Below the pieces are notes generated by a model. The model was not told where the DNA came from, did no database searches, and was given only the letters and a program-made list of their open reading frames with translations. Below, in pieces: positions 7,379 through 13,510 of a stretch of DNA of 13,510 nucleotides (position 1 is the first letter of the stretch; each line of letters starts with the position of its first letter). The position numbers and the translations under genes were made by a program. The stretch comes from an uncultured Christensenellaceae bacterium (GTDB lineage Bacteria > Bacillota > Clostridia > Christensenellales > Aristaeellaceae), in the NCBI GenBank assembly GCA_905236495.1, contig CAJOPV010000027.1:1-13510 (forward strand). The letters run 5' to 3'.

Positions 7379-8013
7379 AGCGCGTCACCTCCCTGCTGCC
7401 GTTTTCGGGGCGCATACATGCGCAGGATATACCGAAGAGGCACCATCAGCCCCGCCGCGATGCCCATCGTATAGAGCACCGAGCCCAGGGCCCGCCCCAC
7501 GTGCACCATGCCCAGCTCCTCGCCGATCAGATACATATAGGTGCACAGCGCCACGTTCAAAATCAGATCCATCAATCCCGCGCACAGCGGGATACGCAGA
7601 TGGGCGGGCAGGTCTCCTTCCCGGTGATGGGAAAGCATGCGGTTCCACCAGCGGTCCCGCCCGCCGTTTTCCCGCTGCCTGCTGCGCCGGTTATCGTTGA
7701 GCACCCGGCGTCTTTCCAATTGCCTGTCGCTCATATCGGCAAAGGCCTGGGCGCAGAGCATGGTAATCACGGGATAGGCGATCACATACAGCCCCGGCAC
7801 GTTGGAAAGCATGCTTTCCATCAGCATGCCGATAATGCAGGAGGCGCAGAAGGCGTACTTTTTGCCGCAGGATACCACGATCACCGAAAGCACGGCGAAC
7901 ACTACGCTGCCGGAAACGCTGCCCAGCTGCAAATACTGCATCACGCATACCTGGATCAGATACGCCAGCACCGTCAGGATCAGCACCCGAAGGGCCCTTT
8001 TCAATGCCTTCAC
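7375..8013 (-). CDS. mreD: Rod-shape determining membrane protein MreD
   Basis: MreD is an integral membrane subunit of the elongation complex and bridges MreC, MreB and the synthases. The 212-residue protein has hydrophobic segments at about 8-28, 35-50, 54-68, 73-92, 143-163 and 175-197, the usual six-segment layout. Sequence conservation in this family is low, so the call rests on topology, size and position directly after mreC. A hydrophilic, arginine-rich stretch at 94-140 lies between segments four and five and makes it longer than the common 160-180 residues. It begins with GTG, overlapping the mreC stop as GTGA, with GGAGG seven bases upstream. Its own stop overlaps the mrdA start in the same way. 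Confidence 0.88.
   Translation of the reverse strand: MKALKRALRVLILTVLAYLIQVCVMQYLQLGSVSGSVVFAVLSVIVVSCGKKYAFCASCIIGMLMESMLSNVPGLYVIAYPVITMLCAQAFADMSDRQLERRRVLNDNRRSRQRENGGRDRWWNRMLSHHREGDLPAHLRIPLCAGLMDLILNVALCTYMYLIGEELGMVHVGRALGSVLYTMGIAAGLMVPLRYILRMYAPRKRQQGGDAL
7385..7393 (-). promoter_or_regulatory. Strong ribosome binding site for the GTG start of mrdA
   Basis: GGGAGGTGA, an almost full-length complement to the 16S rRNA tail, lies six bases upstream of the GTG at 7378 and inside the last codons of mreD. It supports a GTG start overlapping the mreD stop. Confidence 0.8.
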
Positions 8014-9584
8014 TCGTCATCCTCCACCGTCATGGCGCCGGGGTCCGGCGTAGGCACCGGAGAGGGCGTGGGGGTATAGGTAGGCCGGGGCGAGGGGGTG
8101 GGGGTATTCTGGCTCCGATCCGCCTGCACGTATTCCAGGTTGGGGGGCGCTGCGGTAGCGTCGGGGTCCGGCGTCGCCGCAGGCGCGGCCGTCTCGGTGG
8201 GCCGCGGCGTCGCCGTGGCCTGCTCCGCCGGCGGCGCTGTGGGCGCTTCGGTGGGGGCAAAAATGAAATCGCTGACGCCCTCCACCTGCCATTCCGGGAT
8301 GGGCCGGGCCGTCGCCAGGGTTTCCAGGGTGATATTGGCTGCGGCGTTGACCCGGGCCTGGGCAGGCTCCGCATAGGTAGGCCGATAGCGATACACCGTC
8401 ACATATTCCAGGTGTTCAAAATCCACCACCGGCTCCAGCACCACGTAGGATTTGTTATCCTCCATGCCCCGGGTGCTTTCCCGGATATAGCCGATGGGGA
8501 TGCCCTTGGGAAATTCCAGCCCCACCCCGGAGGTCACCACCACGTCGCCGGGCCGGGGCAGAGAGGAATCGGGCAGGTAATACATGCGGCACATGGGCTC
8601 CCCGTTAGCGCCCAGGGTGCCCTTCACGCTGCCCTGATCCCGGCTGGACTGCACCAGCCCCGCCACTGTGCAGTCGCTGTCGATGACGCAGCGCACCTGG
8701 CACTTGTATTTGTCCACGTTATAGGTGACGCCGACCAAGCCCCCCTGGGCCACCACCGCCATGTATTCCGTCACCCCGTTTTCGGAGCCTACGTCCAGCG
8801 TCAGCGTGGAGAAATAATTGTTCCCCACCGTGCCGATGACGGTAGCCGCCACCGGGTTCATATCCCGGTTGCGCTGCTGCTCGTCCAACAGATCGTAGAG
8901 GGATTGGTTGGTGCGGCGCAGCTCCTCGTTCAGCGCCACCTCCGTGGCAAGCTCGTCCAGCCGGATCAGCAATTGATCGTATTCGTATTCCAGATTGCCG
9001 CGGATTTTCAGCGTCCGCAGGTATTCCACCACCCGATCCGTCACCCCGGAAAACAGCCGCTGCACAGGGGTAATGACGGCGGTGACGGCCCGGCGGGGCG
9101 CGTCCAGCAGGGGCATGTTGACGAAATTGGAAACCACCATCAGCGCCACCATGATAAACAGCACCGAGCAGATCACAACGATCATCAGGTTCCGAAGGAA
9201 GCTTTCCCGCTCGTCCCCGCCGGAGGTTTTTTTCTTATTGCTTTTCTTTTTTCCCGTTTTCTTTTGCTTTTTGCCGCCCGGCTTTTCTTCCGTTTTCTGT
9301 TCCCTGCGGCGGCCCGCGGCGCTTTCCGCCTTCTGGGCCTCCCGGGCCCAGGCGGCGTCGGCCTCCTTTTCGTCGGTGCGGCTTTCCTCCGGGGCGCGGC
9401 GGCCCTGGCGGGGCTTTTCCTCCGGGGGCGCTTCTTCCCGGGAGGGCCCGCCCTTTTCCGCGGCGCTCTTTTCCATCTCCTGAGCCCAGGCGGGCGTCCG
9501 TTCCTCCACGCCAAAATCGTCCGCTTGATCCCGGACGTTCAGGCCTTCGCTTTCGGAAAAATCCCGGTCCTTTTCATTCGCCAT
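8010..9584 (-). CDS. mreC: Rod-shape determining protein MreC with long N- and C-terminal extensions
   Basis: MreC is a bitopic scaffold that activates PBP2/RodA from the outside of the membrane. The conserved core is present: membrane segment (about 131-151), a coiled-coil helix (about 195-240) and the two-barrel region (about 245-400) with VGSENGVTEYMAVV, GGLVGVTY and PRPGDVVVTSGVGLEFPKG. Family members are commonly 270-330 residues; this one has 524. The extra sequence is a cytosolic N-terminus of 130 residues, first rich in Glu/Asp and then lysine-rich at 101-119, and an extracytoplasmic tail of about 120 residues (405-524) rich in Pro, Thr and Ala. Both extensions look disordered. The ATG at 9584 follows the mreB stop by six bases, with GAGGAG spanning the mreB stop as ribosome binding site. 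Confidence 0.93.
   Translation of the reverse strand: MANEKDRDFSESEGLNVRDQADDFGVEERTPAWAQEMEKSAAEKGGPSREEAPPEEKPRQGRRAPEESRTDEKEADAAWAREAQKAESAAGRRREQKTEEKPGGKKQKKTGKKKSNKKKTSGGDERESFLRNLMIVVICSVLFIMVALMVVSNFVNMPLLDAPRRAVTAVITPVQRLFSGVTDRVVEYLRTLKIRGNLEYEYDQLLIRLDELATEVALNEELRRTNQSLYDLLDEQQRNRDMNPVAATVIGTVGNNYFSTLTLDVGSENGVTEYMAVVAQGGLVGVTYNVDKYKCQVRCVIDSDCTVAGLVQSSRDQGSVKGTLGANGEPMCRMYYLPDSSLPRPGDVVVTSGVGLEFPKGIPIGYIRESTRGMEDNKSYVVLEPVVDFEHLEYVTVYRYRPTYAEPAQARVNAAANITLETLATARPIPEWQVEGVSDFIFAPTEAPTAPPAEQATATPRPTETAAPAATPDPDATAAPPNLEYVQADRSQNTPTPSPRPTYTPTPSPVPTPDPGAMTVEDDE
8021..8025 (-). promoter_or_regulatory. Ribosome binding site for the GTG start of mreD
   Basis: GGAGG lies seven bases before the GTG at 8013, inside the final mreC codons. 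It supports a GTG start coupled to the end of mreC. Confidence 0.75.
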
Positions 9585-9590
9585 GCCGTT

Positions 9591-10634
9591 TTACTCCTCG
9601 CCGTCCTCCCGCAGGAAGCTGGATTTGCCGATGCGGTGCAGCAGTTCGATATTATCCGCCAGATGCCCCGCCCCCATGGCGGCGCAGCCCATGGGATCCC
9701 GGGCCAGGAGCACGGGCATATCCAGCTCGGACGCGATATACTGGTCCAGGCCAAAGAGCTGGCTGGCCCCGCCCGTCAGATGGATGCCCGATTTCATCAC
9801 GTCCCCGGCAAGCTCCGGCGGCGTGCGCTCCAGCACGTGGGCTATGGCCCCCAGGATGGCCTGGCATGCGCCCTTCAGGGCTTCATACACGGCGGCGGAG
9901 GAAATTTCCACCGTCTGGGGCAAATTGGTGATCATATCCCGCCCCCGCACCAGCACCCGCCGGTCTTCCTTCAGCGGCAGCGCCGAGCCTAAGGCGATCT
10001 TCACGTCCTCGGCGGTGCGGTCGCCGATCACCATGTTGAATTCCCTTTTCACGTAGGCGATGATGCTTTCATCCATCTTGACCCCGCCGATGCGGATGGA
10101 CCGGGAAACCACGATGCCCCCCAGGGAGATCACCGCCGCCTCCGTGGTGCCCCCGCCGATATCCACCACCATGCTGCCCACCGGCTCGAATACCGTCAGG
10201 CCGCTTCCGATGGCGGCGGCAAAGGGCTTTTCCACCAGATGCAATTGCCCCTGCCGCACCCCGGCATATATCGCCGCCTTCCTCACCGCCCGGCGCTCGA
10301 TGGGCGATACCCGGCAGGGGATCGTCATGATGGCCCTGGGCTTTACCAGCCGGGAGGCGCCGATGGCCTTCCTGACAAAGTACTGCAGCATGTACTGGGT
10401 CATGTCGAAATCCCGGATCATGCCGTCGGACAGGGGGCGCACGCTTGTTACGTCCGCCGCCGTGCGGCCCAGAAGCACCCGGGCCTCCTCCCCGATTGCC
10501 CGGACGGCGTGGCGCCCGGTGCGATCCGCCACCAGCATGGAGGGCTCGTCGATCACGATGCCCTTTTTCTTCACATATACCTGCGTATTGGATGTGCCCA
10601 GGTCAATGCCGATATCCGGCGCGATAATGGCCAT
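9591..10634 (-). CDS. mreB: Actin-like cell-shape protein MreB
   Basis: MreB is a cytosolic, membrane-associated actin homologue whose filaments orient sidewall synthesis. The 347-residue length is typical. Nucleotide-binding motifs are the first phosphate loop DIGIDLGTSNT (7-17), the second phosphate loop VVDIGGGTTEAAVISLGG (156-173) and the adenosine motif GIHLTGGASQ (283-292). IGDRTAEDVKIALGSA (203-218) and LERTPPELAGD (268-278) are also family hallmarks. Some positions differ from the common pattern, for example VEKPFAAAIGSGL in place of the usual VEEPMAAAIGAGL. The Shine-Dalgarno match GAGG is only four bases from the ATG, closer than usual. It is 33 bases downstream of maf, and there is no radC between them. 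Mbl or another MreB paralogue is possible, but the position before mreC supports MreB. Confidence 0.95.
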   Translation of the reverse strand: MAIIAPDIGIDLGTSNTQVYVKKKGIVIDEPSMLVADRTGRHAVRAIGEEARVLLGRTAADVTSVRPLSDGMIRDFDMTQYMLQYFVRKAIGASRLVKPRAIMTIPCRVSPIERRAVRKAAIYAGVRQGQLHLVEKPFAAAIGSGLTVFEPVGSMVVDIGGGTTEAAVISLGGIVVSRSIRIGGVKMDESIIAYVKREFNMVIGDRTAEDVKIALGSALPLKEDRRVLVRGRDMITNLPQTVEISSAAVYEALKGACQAILGAIAHVLERTPPELAGDVMKSGIHLTGGASQLFGLDQYIASELDMPVLLARDPMGCAAMGAGHLADNIELLHRIGKSSFLREDGEE

Positions 10635-10667
10635 GTGTCCTCATCCGTCCCATTCTGTAATGTAAAA

Positions 10668-11234
10668 TCAAATATCCCTGATCCCGGCGGCGATGAGCAT
10701 ATCCCGGGTCATCGCCATGGGCAGGCCGATCACGTTGGAATAGCTTCCCTCGATGCGGCGCACATACATGCCGCCCCGGCCCTGGAGGGCGTAGGCCCCC
10801 GCCTTGTCCATGGGCTCCCCGGTATCCACGTACCGGGCGATCTCCTCCCCCGTAAGCTCGGAAAACAGCACCCTGGATTCGTCGTACCGCACGTCCGCAC
10901 TATCGCCTGACAGAACGCACACCCCGGTATAGACCGTGTGCCACGCCCCGGACAGGAGCCCTACCATGCGGATGGCGTCGGCCCGGTCCCTGGGCTTGCC
11001 CAGCACTTCGCCGTTCAGATACACCACCGTATCCGCCCCCAGGATCACCCGGTCCGGGTGCTTCTCCCATACGGCCCGGGCCTTGCGGCGGGCGTTTTCC
11101 ATAACGAGCCTCACGGGGTCGCCTTCCTTGATCTCCTCCGCGTCGGCGGTGATGATTTCAAAGGGGATGCCCGTATAGCCCATCAGTTCCCTTCTCCTGG
11201 GAGAGGAGGAGGCCAGGATCAGCGGCTGCTTCAT
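10668..11234 (-). CDS. maf: Maf family nucleoside triphosphate pyrophosphatase (dTTP/UTP type)
   Basis: Maf proteins hydrolyse non-canonical or modified nucleoside triphosphates to monophosphates and have been linked to septum control in Bacillus subtilis. The 188-residue protein shows the full motif set: LASSSPRRRELM (7-18), ILGADTVV (64-71), LGKP (78-81), DKAGAYALQGRGG (143-155) and IEGSYSNVIGLP (161-172). The KAGAYALQG region matches the dTTP/UTP-hydrolysing subgroup as I know it. AGGA lies eight bases before the ATG. It is the first gene of the elongation operon, downstream of a terminator and a likely promoter, in the same position as in many Firmicutes. Confidence 0.95.
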   Translation of the reverse strand: MKQPLILASSSPRRRELMGYTGIPFEIITADAEEIKEGDPVRLVMENARRKARAVWEKHPDRVILGADTVVYLNGEVLGKPRDRADAIRMVGLLSGAWHTVYTGVCVLSGDSADVRYDESRVLFSELTGEEIARYVDTGEPMDKAGAYALQGRGGMYVRRIEGSYSNVIGLPMAMTRDMLIAAGIRDI

Positions 11235-11258
11235 GCGTTCGTTCCTTTCCCTGCGTCA

Positions 11259-11278
11259 TTTTTTGCGTACACAAAAAA
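11259..11278. repeat. T-tract/A-tract hairpin in the maf leader
   Basis: TTTTTTG and CAAAAAA form a seven-base inverted repeat around a six-base loop. On the minus strand its first half is the T tract of the upstream terminator, and the whole hairpin would lie at the very 5' end of the maf mRNA if transcription starts near 11282. A role in leader stability is possible but unproven. Confidence 0.4.
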
Positions 11279-11311
11279 CGCGCCCCTTATTATAGCATAA
11301 TTCGGGGGCGC
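11273..11311 (-). terminator. Intrinsic terminator after the SH3-repeat gene
   Basis: On the minus strand GCGCCCC (11311-11305) pairs with GGGGCGC (11286-11280). Inside the 18-base loop ATTAT and ATAAT can pair around GCT, giving an extended hairpin. A G and then six T residues follow (11278-11273). There is no matching T tract on the plus strand, so it acts on transcripts leaving the SH3-repeat gene. Confidence 0.75.
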
Positions 11312-11314
11312 AAG
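11289..11314 (-). promoter_or_regulatory. Probable extended -10 promoter of the maf-mre operon
   Basis: On the minus strand TGCTATAAT (11297-11289) is a complete -10 box with the extended TGn motif. No good -35 box is present at 16-18 bases upstream; the extended motif could make up for this. The start of transcription would be near 11282, leaving a leader of about 48 bases before maf. The -10 box lies in the loop of the preceding terminator, so it could also be a by-product of the hairpin's inner palindrome. Confidence 0.5.
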
Positions 11315-11379
11315 TACAGCCTTTTTGAAACAAATTGCAATAATTTTGTAAAAAGTTAATGATTGCCGCTTTTTTCGCC

Positions 11380-13140
11380 TCAGCCGTTTCCGTAATAGAT
11401 CTCGATGATGCAGTTGGTGACCTCCAGGAATTGCCCGGGAAACAGATCCAGGTACCAAATGTCCGCCTGGGCCCCGCCGTCAAAATCCCCCGCCAGGCGA
11501 ACGGCCTCCACCCCGTCCCAGGCCCCGCAGGCGTCCGTGAAAATACTGGAAACCCGCAGCCAGCTATCCTCCGATCCGGGGATGGGCCGGACGCGCCAGG
11601 AGTAGTAATTGGCGTCCTCCGGCAGCTGCAAATCGCAGAAGAACCGCCCGGAGCCGGAGAAAACGACCCGATCGGAATACGTGTCGGCGGGATGGGCAGG
11701 CAGCAGCCTTTGCAGGCTTCCTTCCGTCGCAGCGGTAAGGATCGCATCCCCTTCCGCATTGACCTCCGTCCCCGGGGCGATATAGAAGGTATAGCGGTAA
11801 TCCTCCGCAGGGCTCTCCGCGCCGTGATAAGCGTCGGGGTTTTTCAGCGTCACGCTGCCGCTTTTCCCCGCCTCCACGGTGAGCACCCACAGCCCGGCGT
11901 CCTTCTCCGCCGCCGTCCAGGCCCCGGCGCCCCTGATATCTTCCGTATCGTGCATCAGCGCGGAAACCACCCGCACGCCTTCCTTTTCCACAAAGAAGCC
12001 GGGCCGGAACGCCTGACGCATCTGATACCAGGTATCCCCTTCTCCGATGATTTCGCACAGCGTTAAATCGGTCAGGCCGGCATAAGCGTCCAGCGTCCCA
12101 TCCTTGAGGGGGATCTCTCCGGCTTCCTGGGGCAGCAGGGCGAAGGCCCGGCGGGGCGGGATCATCCGATCGGCGGTTTCGCCGGTCAGCACCACGTCGT
12201 TCTGATCCACCAGATCGGTCACTTCCAGCCCCGAAAAAGCGTTGCCATATATAATGTGATATTTCCCCGCCATCTCCCCGGCCACCACCAGGGCCGCGCC
12301 TTTGGGCACGAACACATGGGGCGATTCCGGCAGCGTCAGATCCCGCGCCGCAAGGCCCGCCTTCGCCCGGCTCATGACCTCCCAGGGCTGGCAGAACACC
12401 TTCAGGTCCTCCGCCTTCACATACCCCTGTACGGTGACCGTCGTATCCTCCTCCGGCAGCACCCCGGGGCATTCCACCCGGGCCCAGCCTGCCCGGGAAG
12501 AATCCGTCACCCGCACAGGGGCCCCGGCGTAATAAAATGCTTTCGCCGTCTTCAGTTCCTTCTCCGCATAGACCGTTACCCGGTCGCCGCCCCGGGCGGG
12601 CCACAGGTAAGCCATCTCAATGGCGGTTGCGTGATCGGTGAGCTCCGAAGTACGCACATAGCCGTACAGGACGCTATCATATTTGTCCTTGGCCTGCACG
12701 TAGCGCCAGTCGTCCCCCACGTCCCCAAGCACATACACAAAGCCGGATACCAGGCCCATCTGTTCCCCGGTTCCCTCCGGGGCGGAACGCAGATAAGCGC
12801 TTCCCTTTTTCAGCCTTGCGGTGCTGAACAGCTTGGGCGCTTCGTAATTGCGGTTTTCCCGCATCAGGTATTCCGTGCGCACATAGCCCGTCAGTTCCCC
12901 GATGGTCACCAGCGCCCAGCCCTCCCGGATGCCGTCGTCCGCCACGGTCACCGGGGTGCCGCTGTAAAAGCGGCCCAGGCTTTCGCTGTCCGTATCCGGC
13001 TTGATCCGCAGGTTCAGCCGGTCCGTCACCACGGGGTTTGCAACGACCGCTTTGTATGTGCCAAAGTCCTTTGCCCGGGCCGATGGGATCAGCGCCAGCA
13101 TCACAAGGGCGCACAGCGCCGCCGTAAGCCATTTTTTCAT
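11380..13140 (-). CDS. Secreted protein with SH3-like repeats
   Basis: Read from the ATG at 13140 this is a 586-residue exported protein. A signal peptide is clear: MKKWL, a hydrophobic core, and a likely cleavage after SARA near residue 23. Bacterial SH3-like repeats follow at about 36-93 (LNLRIKPDTDSESLG ending GYVRTEYL), 111-167 (AYLRSAPEGTGEQMG ending GYVRTSEL) and 186-246 (ending GYVKAEDL). One or two more degenerate copies may lie at 258-315 and 335-400. Such repeats often bind cell wall or protein ligands. The last 190 residues are beta-rich with no enzyme motif that I recognise. An ATG eleven codons upstream (13173) is in frame but lacks a ribosome binding site, whereas GGGGGA lies five bases before the chosen start. 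No clear promoter is visible upstream. Confidence 0.82.
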   Translation of the reverse strand: MKKWLTAALCALVMLALIPSARAKDFGTYKAVVANPVVTDRLNLRIKPDTDSESLGRFYSGTPVTVADDGIREGWALVTIGELTGYVRTEYLMRENRNYEAPKLFSTARLKKGSAYLRSAPEGTGEQMGLVSGFVYVLGDVGDDWRYVQAKDKYDSVLYGYVRTSELTDHATAIEMAYLWPARGGDRVTVYAEKELKTAKAFYYAGAPVRVTDSSRAGWARVECPGVLPEEDTTVTVQGYVKAEDLKVFCQPWEVMSRAKAGLAARDLTLPESPHVFVPKGAALVVAGEMAGKYHIIYGNAFSGLEVTDLVDQNDVVLTGETADRMIPPRRAFALLPQEAGEIPLKDGTLDAYAGLTDLTLCEIIGEGDTWYQMRQAFRPGFFVEKEGVRVVSALMHDTEDIRGAGAWTAAEKDAGLWVLTVEAGKSGSVTLKNPDAYHGAESPAEDYRYTFYIAPGTEVNAEGDAILTAATEGSLQRLLPAHPADTYSDRVVFSGSGRFFCDLQLPEDANYYSWRVRPIPGSEDSWLRVSSIFTDACGAWDGVEAVRLAGDFDGGAQADIWYLDLFPGQFLEVTNCIIEIYYGNG

Positions 13141-13234
13141 CCTTTTCCCCCGCTTTCTTTTGCGTTCATCCATAATGACGAATCAGCCCCGCCGTTTGTT
13201 GCATCCGAAGAAAAATCTTTCCGTTATTTCAATA

Positions 13235-13510
13235 TCAATCCGCCGCCCGCATGGCCCGCATGGCGTTGAGGATAGCGATAAAGCACACCCCCACGTCGGC
13301 GAACACCGCCGCCCACAGGGGCGCCAGATGCAAAACGCCCAGGATCATCACGGCGGCCTTTACCGCCAGGGAGAAAACGATATTCTGCCGCACGATGGCG
13401 ACGGTTTTCCGGGCGATGCGGATGGCCTTCCCCAGCTTCCCGGGCTCGTCGTCCATCAGCACCACGTCGGCGGCCTCGATGGCGGCGTCGGAGCCCAGGG
13501 CCCCCATGGC
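13235..13510 (-). CDS. Heavy-metal P-type ATPase (Cd/Zn/Pb type), C-terminal end only
   Basis: This is the last 91 codons of a P1B-type metal-exporting ATPase whose start lies beyond the window. GALGSDAAIEAADVVLMDDE is the conserved end of the phosphorylation domain just after the GDG hinge motif, which itself is outside. IRIARKTVAIVRQNIVFSLA leads into the final two membrane helices, and WAAVFADVGVCFIAILNAMR is the characteristic C-terminal helix of CadA/ZntA-type pumps, whose conserved aspartate takes part in metal binding. Copper pumps have a different last helix, so Zn/Cd/Pb/Co specificity is more likely. It ends 94 bases before the start of the SH3-repeat gene, and no convincing terminator is visible between them. 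Confidence 0.93.
   Translation of the reverse strand, partial: AMGALGSDAAIEAADVVLMDDEPGKLGKAIRIARKTVAIVRQNIVFSLAVKAAVMILGVLHLAPLWAAVFADVGVCFIAILNAMRAMRAAD

Noticed and set aside
8017..8292. Pro/Thr/Ala-coding repeat region at the mreC 3' end as a tandem DNA repeat or CRISPR-like array
   Set aside because: The units are irregular in length and sequence and stay in the mreC frame, so it is low-complexity coding sequence.
8004..9992. Plus-strand open frame of 662 codons opposite mreC and mreB
   Set aside because: It is antisense to conserved genes, and its Arg/Gly/His-rich low-complexity sequence mirrors the repetitive MreC tails.
11312..11379. AT-rich stretch after the SH3-repeat gene as a second terminator or an operator
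   Set aside because: It contains only weak, bulged pairings and A/T runs; the clear terminator lies just beyond it.
13141..13234. Promoter for the SH3-repeat gene in the gap after the metal pump
   Set aside because: TTGATA and TTGAAA are present as possible -35 boxes, but no acceptable -10 box lies at the right distance, so I do not call a promoter.
12256..13269. Plus-strand open frame opposite the SH3-repeat gene
   Set aside because: The minus-strand gene has a signal peptide and repeats; this frame has neither a ribosome binding site nor recognisable motifs.

Overview
The window is an ordinary-looking chromosomal segment from a high-GC member of the Clostridia (Firmicutes). The evidence for this is a maf-mreB-mreC-mreD-PBP2-minD-rodA cell-elongation cluster of the clostridial type, Shine-Dalgarno sites close to AGGAGG, sigma-A-like promoters in short AT-rich gaps, and Clostridia-like protein sequences such as the long PBP2 and the GNAT acetyltransferase. 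The species cannot be read from this sequence; an uncultured gut clostridium is my inference. All genes are on the minus strand, so transcription runs from high to low coordinates.

Region by region, in transcription order: (1) 13510-13235, the C-terminal end of a Cd/Zn-type heavy-metal P-type ATPase. (2) 13140-11380, a secreted protein with at least three SH3-like repeats, followed by a GC-rich intrinsic terminator at 11311-11273. (3) A likely promoter whose extended -10 lies inside that terminator's loop, then maf (house-cleaning nucleotide pyrophosphatase), mreB, mreC, mreD, mrdA/PBP2, minD and rodA (11234-2718). Junctions are tight: GTGA overlaps at mreC/mreD and mreD/mrdA, an ATGA overlap at minD/rodA, and the largest gap is 36 bases. 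(4) A terminator at 2636-2617 and a well-formed promoter (TTGATT-17-TATAAT) driving gpmI (phosphoglycerate mutase), a zinc-ribbon membrane protein coupled to gpmI by an ATGA overlap, and a truncated GNAT acetyltransferase.

How the genes work together: MreB filaments with MreC and MreD organise the RodA glycosyltransferase and its partner transpeptidase PBP2 to lay down sidewall peptidoglycan. MinD is a membrane-cycling ATPase that normally works in division-site selection. GpmI is a central glycolytic enzyme whose downstream partners are of unknown function.

I see no clearly novel biological system. The points most worth a second look are a MinD with no MinC or MinE beside it, a MreC with long disordered cytosolic and C-terminal tails, a helical insert of about 100 residues in the PBP2 transpeptidase domain, an atypical motif in RodA, and the promoter/terminator overlap upstream of maf. 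No gene-free stretch exceeds 200 bases, and I saw no tRNA, rRNA, CRISPR array or insertion sequence.
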